The translations under genes and the position numbers were made by a program. From the NCBI RefSeq assembly GCF_025061645.1, contig NZ_JANYMP010000001.1:447591-511590 (forward strand): a stretch of 64,000 nt of DNA. The letters run 5' to 3'. Of the stretch, positions 58,669 to 64,000 are shown piece after piece; position 1 is the stretch's first letter; the number at the start of each line of letters is the position of its first letter. Origin of the DNA: Umezawaea endophytica (lineage in GTDB: Bacteria; Actinomycetota; Actinomycetes; Mycobacteriales; Pseudonocardiaceae). Under the pieces are notes generated by a model, which made no database searches, was not told the origin of the DNA, and saw only the letters and a program-made list of their open reading frames with translations.

Positions 58669-61600
58669 TCACAGGTCCGGGGTGGCGCCGTCATCGAAGG
58701 CGACTCGTTCGAGTTCGAGCAGGATCTTCTCCTCGACCAGCCGCGCCAGGTCGGCGACCGTGCGCGTGGTGAGGACGTCGTGCGGGGTCAGCGGCACGCC
58801 GAAGGCGGCGCGGCAGCGGGACGTGACGAGCAGGCTGCGCATGGAGTCGCCGCCGAGGGCGAGGAAGTCGTCCTCGGCGCCCACGCGGGGCACGGCCAGC
58901 GCCTCCTGCCAGATCCCGGCCATCACCTGCTCGGTGTCGGTCCGGGGCGCCACGTACCGGGCCGCGGGGGCGGGCGCGGACGGCTCGGGCAGTGCGGCCC
59001 GGTCGACCTTCCCGTTGGTGCTCAACGGCAACGCGTCGAGCACGGTGAACACCGACGGCACCATGTAGTCGGGCAGGTGGCGGCCGGCGAACGCGGCGAG
59101 GTCGGCCGGGTCGGGCGCACGACCGGGATCGGCGGGCACCGGGTAGGCCACGAGCCGCTGGCCGCCGAGCGCGTCCGCGCGCACCACCACGACCACCCCG
59201 GCCACGTCGGGGTGGCGGCCGAGCACCGCCTCCACCTCGCCCAGTTCCACGCGGAAGCCCCGCAGCTTGACCTGGTCGTCGGCGCGGCCCGCGAACTCCA
59301 GGACCCCGCTCGGCAGCCACCGCACGACGTCGCCGGTGCGGTACATCCGCTCCCCCGGCGCGCCGAACGGGCAGGCCACGAACCGGGACGCGGTCAGGCC
59401 GGGCCGGTCGAGGTAGCCGCGGGCCAGTCCGGCGCCCGCCAGGTGCAGCTCGCCGGGAACACCGACCGGCACCGGGCGCAGCCGGTCGTCCAGCACGTAG
59501 GCGGACATGCCGTCCAGCGGCGTGCCGATGGGCACGGTGTCGGGCACGTGGTCGGTCATCCGGTGGGCCGACGCGAACGTCGTGGTCTCGGTCGGCCCGT
59601 ACCCGTCGACGACGACCAGGCCGGGGCAGGCCGCCAGGACGCGGCGGACGGCCGCCGCCGGGACGACGTCACCGCCGGTCCACACCTCGGCCACGCCCGC
59701 CAGGCAGTCGGGCGAGTCCTGGACCAGCACGCGGAACAGGCCCGCGGTGAGCCACAGCGCGGTCACGCCGTGCCGGGTGACCAGGTCGCGGAGCACGTCG
59801 GCGTCGAGGTCCTCCGGCGGGGCGACGACGGCCGTGCCACCGCGCAGCAGCGGCACCCACATCTCGTAGGTGGAGGCGTCGAACGCCAGCGGCGAGTGCA
59901 CGAGCACCGTGCGGTGGGCGGGACCGTCGAACCGGTGGTCCAGCGCCAGCGCCACCACGTCCCGGTGCCGCACGGCGACGCCCTTCGGCGTGCCGGTGGA
60001 GCCGGAGGTGAACTCGACGTAGGCGAGGCCGTCCGGGTGCGCGACCACCTGGGGCCGCTCCGCCGAGCCCTCGCCGTCCGGGACGACGACGTGGCAGCCG
60101 AAGGGCGTGCCGTCGCGGTCGGTGATCAGGGCCCGGCTGCCAGCCTGGTCCAGCACCAGCCGCTGCCGCTCGACGGGCGCGCGGCTGTCCAGCGGCAGGT
60201 ACGCGGCTCCCGCCTTGAGCACGGCGAGCACCGCGACCACCACGTCGACCGATCGGCGCAGCAGCAGTCCGACGCGGTCCTCGGCGCGGACGTCGAGCGC
60301 GATCAGCCGGTGCGCCAACCGGTTCGCCCGAGCGTCCACTTCCGCGTAGGTGAGCGACGTGCCGTCCGCGACGACGGCCGTGGCGTCGGGCGTCCGGTCC
60401 GCCTGGGCGGCGAACAGCTCGGCGACCGTCACCTCCGGGACGGTGCCGCGGACGCGGTCGGGGAGGACGATCTGCCGGTCGGCGTCGTCGAGGACGTCGA
60501 TCTCCCCGACCGCCCGGTCGGGGTCGGCGATCAGGCCGAGCAGGGCGCGGGCCAGGGTCGCGGCGACGCGCTCGACCGTGGCGGCGTCGATCAGCGCCGG
60601 GTCGTGGCTGAGCCGGAACTCCAGGTCCTCGCCTGGTCGGACGCCGACGCTGAGCGGGTAGTTGGTCGTCTCCACGGCGTCCAGGTCGCGCAGCGCGATC
60701 CCGTGCGCCGCGGCCTCGTCGACCGGGTAGTTCTCGAACACCAGGATGCTGTCGAACAGCTCGGTCCCGCTCCACGCCTGGAGGTCGGCGAGCGCCACGT
60801 GCTCGAACCGCCGGGCCTCGGCCTGGTCGGTCTGCAAGCGCCGCAGCCACACCGCGACCGGCTCGTCCTCCGGGACCTCGGTCCGGACGGGCAGGGTGTT
60901 GATGAACATGCCCGTGATGGCGTCCGCGCCGGGCAGGTCGGCCGGGCGGCCGGACACGGTGGAGCCGAAGCACACGTCGGTCTGCCCGCTGTAGCGCGAC
61001 AGCAGCAGCGCCCACGCGCCCTGCACGACGGCGTTGAGCGTCAAGCCGTGGCGCTGGGCGAAGTCGCGCAGCCCGCCGCCGGGCAGGGTGAGGGTGGTCC
61101 ACGCGGAGGACCGGGTGGCGTGGCCCTGCTCCGCCGGGCGGTCGAGCGGCAGCGGTGTCGGCGCGGTGACCCCGTCGAGCGCCTTCCGCCAGTGCTCCTC
61201 GGCCTCACGCGGGTCCTGTGTGGACAGCCAGCGCAGGTAGTCGCCGAACGGGCGGCGCTCCGCGGGTTCCGGGTCACGACCCGCGCTGAACGCCGCGTAG
61301 CAGGTGAAGACGTCGGTCAGCACCTGGAACGTGCTCCACCCGTCGAGCAGGACGTGGTGGAACGTCCACCCGACCCGCACGGCCGTGTCCGACTCGCGGG
61401 TCAGCACCAGCCGCGTCAGCGGCGCGGTGCCCAGGTCCAGTTCCCCACCCCCGTCGACCTCGGAGATCGGCAGGTCGACGTCGCGGCACACCACCTGGAC
61501 CGGCCGGTCGACGCCCTCCCACACGACGCGGCTGCGCAGGATCGGTGTCCGCGCCACCACTTCCCGCCACGCGCGGGCCAGCACGGCGATGTCCGTGACG

Positions 61601-64000
61601 CCGTCTAGGACGAACGAGAGCCGCTCGGTGTAGAGGCCTTCGTGGCCGTGGGACAGGCTGTGGAAGACCATGCCCGCCTGCATCGGCGTCAACGGGTACA
61701 CGTCCTCCACGTCCCGACCGTCACCGACGAGCCGGTCCACCGCGGCCTGGTCCAACCCCGCCAACGGGAAGTCCGACGGCGTCCGCCCACCCGCGCCCGG
61801 AAGCGCACAGTGCTCGACAACCTCCCGCAACGCCGTGGCCATCGCCTCGGCCAACCCGCGCACCGTCGACTCGTCGTGCACCTCGTCGCTGAAGTACCAG
61901 GTGAGCCGGAGGCACTTGTCCTCCACCGCGCCGACGACGTCGAGCAGGTGGGGCCGGGGCGTGTCGGGCGAGGCGTCGGCGGTCAACCCGCCGACCGCGC
62001 GGAACGTCGTCCCGCCCGCCGAGCCGTCGAACCGCCCGAGGTAGTTGAACGCCACGGCCGGGCTCGCGCCGCCGTACCGCGCGCCGTGGCCGATGCCGCG
62101 CCGGGGCACGGCCCGCAGCCGTTCCTTGGTCGACTTCAGCACGTCGCCCCAGTCGCCCGCCGGGACGTCCAGCGCCACCGGGAACACCGAGGTGAACCAG
62201 CCGACCGTGCGGGACAGGTCGACGCCGTCGAGGAAGTCGCCGTCGCGGCCGTGGCCCTCCAGGTCGACCAGCACCCGGTCGCGGCCCGTCCACCCGGCCA
62301 GCACCCGGCCGAGCGCGCTCAGCAGCACGTCGTTGACCTGCGTGCGGTACACGCCCGGCACGTCCTGGAGCAGGGCGCGGGTCAGGTCCGCGTCGAGTTC
62401 AGCGGTGACACCGCGCACGGAACCGGTCGTGGCGGTCCCGTGCCGGTCGACCGGCACGGTGGGGTCGCCGGTCACGCCCGTCCAGTGGTCGGCCTCGTCG
62501 TCGAACCCGCCGTCGGCGGTGTGCTCGGCCAGCCGGAGCGCCCACTCGCGGAACGCCGTGGTCTTCGCGCCGAGCACGACGTCCTCGCCGCGCACGGCCT
62601 GGAGGTACGCCGTTTCCAGGTCCTCCAGCAGGACCCGCCAGGAAACGCCGTCCACGACCAAGTGGTGCACGGCGATCAACAGCCCGCGCGACGTGAGCAG
62701 GGCCGCGCGCAGCAGCGGTCCGCGGGCGAGGTCGAACCCGCGGTGCACCTCGTCCGCACTGTCCACTTCGGACAGTACGTCGACCGGCGCGACGGGCGCG
62801 TTGTGCTGCCGCCACCCGGATTCCGTGCGCTCGAACCGCATCCGCAGCGCGTCGTGGTGCTCCACCAGCGCGGCCAACGCCGTCCGCAGCGCGGTCACGT
62901 CGACCTCGTCGGCGAACTCGACCCGGACGGACTGGTCGAAGTGCTCGGGCCGCGGCGGTTCGGTGTCGAGGAACCACCGCTGGATCGGCGTCAGCGGTGC
63001 CTCGCCGGTCACCGGCCCCTGCGGGACGGTCTGCTCGACGGCGGTGGCGGGCACGGCGGAGGCCAGCGCCGCCACCGTCGAGTGGGTGAACAGGTCGCGC
63101 GGCACCAGGCCGTACCCCGCCTGCCGGGCGCGCGACACGACCTGGATGCTGACGATGGAGTCGCCGCCGAGTTCGAAGAAGTCGTCCTCGACCCCGACCC
63201 GCTCGACCCCGAGCACCCGCTCCCAGATCTCCGCGAGCACCCGTTCGGCCTCCGTGCGGGGCGCGACGTACCGGCTGCCCGCCGCCTCCCACTCGGGAGC
63301 GGGCAGCGCCGCGCGATCGAGTTTCCCGTTGCCAGTCAGGGGAAGCCGGTCGAGGTGGACGACCGCCGAGGGCACCATGTGGTCGGGCAGCGTCCGGGAC
63401 AGGAAGCCGCGCGGGTCCGCGAGCGGGCGCGCCGCGACCACGTAGGCGACGATGAGGTCGCGCCCGGCGTGCTCGCGGACGACGGCCACGGCGGCGGACA
63501 CGTCCTCGTGCGCTTCGAGGGCGGCCTCCACCTCCCCCAACTCGATGCGGAAGCCGCGGATCTTGACCTGGTGGTCGGCGCGGCCGAGGTAGTCGAGCCT
63601 GCCGTCGTCCCACCGGGCCAGGTCGCCGGTGCGGTACATGCGCGTGCCGGAGTCGCCGAACGGGTCCGCGACGAAGCGGGACGCGGTCAGGCCGGGCCGG
63701 TTCAGGTAACCGCGCGCCAAACCCGCGCCCGCCACGAACATCTCGCCGACGACACCGGGCGGCACGGGCCGCAGGTCGTCGTCCAGGACGTACACGCGCA
63801 GGTCCGGGATGGGTTCGCCGACTGAGCCGTCCGCGGGCGTCCACGTGACGTGCACGGTGGTCTCGGTGATGCCGTACATGTTGACCAGCTCGCCGGGGCC
63901 GTCCCACGCGGCCAGCCTGCGCACGTCCAGCGCTTCGCCGCCGAAGACGACGTACCGCAGGCTCAGACCGGTCGGCCGCTCGGCGATGAGCTGGTAGAAC
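58669..64000 (-). CDS. Non-ribosomal peptide synthetase, partial: A-T-E-C-A-T, 5' end beyond window
   Basis: About 1776 codons of a synthetase entering from the right edge. Visible order: C-terminal two-thirds of an A domain (code end VGMVHK, threonine-like), T (GGDSIVSIQ near 63170), E (62995-61840; [18 protein letters not shown]), D-accepting C (61760-60480; HHVLLDGWS), A (60440-59000; code DAYWWGGTFK, valine-like), T ([11 protein letters not shown] near 58850). It ends 14 bp before the ATG of the giant NRPS (or overlaps its alternative GTG). The last T domain carries an unepimerised residue, and the next enzyme opens with an LCL C domain, so the two are collinear. Its first A domain and anything before it lie outside the window. 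Confidence 0.95.
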   Translation of the reverse strand, partial: FYQLIAERPTGLSLRYVVFGGEALDVRRLAAWDGPGELVNMYGITETTVHVTWTPADGSVGEPIPDLRVYVLDDDLRPVPPGVVGEMFVAGAGLARGYLNRPGLTASRFVADPFGDSGTRMYRTGDLARWDDGRLDYLGRADHQVKIRGFRIELGEVEAALEAHEDVSAAVAVVREHAGRDLIVAYVVAARPLADPRGFLSRTLPDHMVPSAVVHLDRLPLTGNGKLDRAALPAPEWEAAGSRYVAPRTEAERVLAEIWERVLGVERVGVEDDFFELGGDSIVSIQVVSRARQAGYGLVPRDLFTHSTVAALASAVPATAVEQTVPQGPVTGEAPLTPIQRWFLDTEPPRPEHFDQSVRVEFADEVDVTALRTALAALVEHHDALRMRFERTESGWRQHNAPVAPVDVLSEVDSADEVHRGFDLARGPLLRAALLTSRGLLIAVHHLVVDGVSWRVLLEDLETAYLQAVRGEDVVLGAKTTAFREWALRLAEHTADGGFDDEADHWTGVTGDPTVPVDRHGTATTGSVRGVTAELDADLTRALLQDVPGVYRTQVNDVLLSALGRVLAGWTGRDRVLVDLEGHGRDGDFLDGVDLSRTVGWFTSVFPVALDVPAGDWGDVLKSTKERLRAVPRRGIGHGARYGGASPAVAFNYLGRFDGSAGGTTFRAVGGLTADASPDTPRPHLLDVVGAVEDKCLRLTWYFSDEVHDESTVRGLAEAMATALREVVEHCALPGAGGRTPSDFPLAGLDQAAVDRLVGDGRDVEDVYPLTPMQAGMVFHSLSHGHEGLYTERLSFVLDGVTDIAVLARAWREVVARTPILRSRVVWEGVDRPVQVVCRDVDLPISEVDGGGELDLGTAPLTRLVLTRESDTAVRVGWTFHHVLLDGWSTFQVLTDVFTCYAAFSAGRDPEPAERRPFGDYLRWLSTQDPREAEEHWRKALDGVTAPTPLPLDRPAEQGHATRSSAWTTLTLPGGGLRDFAQRHGLTLNAVVQGAWALLLSRYSGQTDVCFGSTVSGRPADLPGADAITGMFINTLPVRTEVPEDEPVAVWLRRLQTDQAEARRFEHVALADLQAWSGTELFDSILVFENYPVDEAAAHGIALRDLDAVETTNYPLSVGVRPGEDLEFRLSHDPALIDAATVERVAATLARALLGLIADPDRAVGEIDVLDDADRQIVLPDRVRGTVPEVTVAELFAAQADRTPDATAVVADGTSLTYAEVDARANRLAHRLIALDVRAEDRVGLLLRRSVDVVVAVLAVLKAGAAYLPLDSRAPVERQRLVLDQAGSRALITDRDGTPFGCHVVVPDGEGSAERPQVVAHPDGLAYVEFTSGSTGTPKGVAVRHRDVVALALDHRFDGPAHRTVLVHSPLAFDASTYEMWVPLLRGGTAVVAPPEDLDADVLRDLVTRHGVTALWLTAGLFRVLVQDSPDCLAGVAEVWTGGDVVPAAAVRRVLAACPGLVVVDGYGPTETTTFASAHRMTDHVPDTVPIGTPLDGMSAYVLDDRLRPVPVGVPGELHLAGAGLARGYLDRPGLTASRFVACPFGAPGERMYRTGDVVRWLPSGVLEFAGRADDQVKLRGFRVELGEVEAVLGRHPDVAGVVVVVRADALGGQRLVAYPVPADPGRAPDPADLAAFAGRHLPDYMVPSVFTVLDALPLSTNGKVDRAALPEPSAPAPAARYVAPRTDTEQVMAGIWQEALAVPRVGAEDDFLALGGDSMRSLLVTSRCRAAFGVPLTPHDVLTTRTVADLARLVEEKILLELERVAFDDGATPDL

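Noticed and set aside
58655-58672. GTG at 58672 as start of the giant NRPS
   Set aside because: It overlaps the upstream stop neatly (GTGA), but the ATG at 58654 is preceded by GAGGAG at workable spacing and begins the usual helical N-terminus. Kept only as an alternative.

Overview
The window is very GC-rich (roughly 70% or more, with G/C-dominated third codon positions), has GTG and TTG starts, and carries SARP, LysR and TetR regulators, partner-switching stress genes and giant NRPS genes. This points to a filamentous actinomycete, most likely of the Pseudonocardiaceae (Saccharothrix/Actinosynnema/Lentzea/Amycolatopsis type). No rRNA, tRNA, CRISPR array, transposase or integrase was seen.

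Layout. (1) 1-10889, minus strand: the start of an NRPS operon that runs off the left edge. One bimodular enzyme (C-A-T-C-A-T) is followed 7 bp later by a second enzyme (C-A-T-C...). A Zn-dependent amidohydrolase (11332-12642, +) and a SARP-family regulator (12680-14767, -) flank it and are probably part of that cluster. (2) 15689-39149: about 23 kb of ordinary accessory genes. These are pyroglutamyl peptidase and a CGNR zinc-finger regulator facing each other across a 34-bp palindrome, a PspC protein, a three-subunit molybdenum aldehyde oxidoreductase, a six-gene RsbR-S-T stress-signalling operon with its own histidine kinase and two phosphatases, an RsbW-like ATPase, a HelR/HelD-type RNA polymerase-protecting helicase behind a RIF-associated-element-like repeat, a DUF6461 gene with decayed tandem copies of its own 3' end, a methyltransferase, LysR/DUF6069, an orphan ABC substrate-binding lipoprotein, and TetR/quinone oxidoreductase. 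(3) 37920-64000, minus strand: a second NRPS operon entering from the right edge. It has a partial enzyme (A-T-E-C-A-T), then a 6502-residue five-module enzyme (CATE-CAT-CATE-CAT-CATE), then a translationally coupled MFS exporter.

How the genes work together. In the right-hand operon the C-domain types alternate as collinearity requires: D-accepting C domains follow E domains and LCL C domains follow plain T domains. This gives the line ...D-Thr(?)-Val-D-Val-X-D-Y-X-D-Asn, where X and Y have basic-type but unassigned pocket codes. The line stops at an E domain with no thioesterase, which suggests release in trans. The left-hand NRPSs use a different, divergent C-domain family and unassigned pocket codes, and look like a separate pathway. 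Neither a thioesterase nor an MbtH-like gene is visible in the window.

Limits. All calls come from reading translated sequence by eye. Substrate codes were aligned by hand against GrsA positions. Both NRPS operons are incomplete here.
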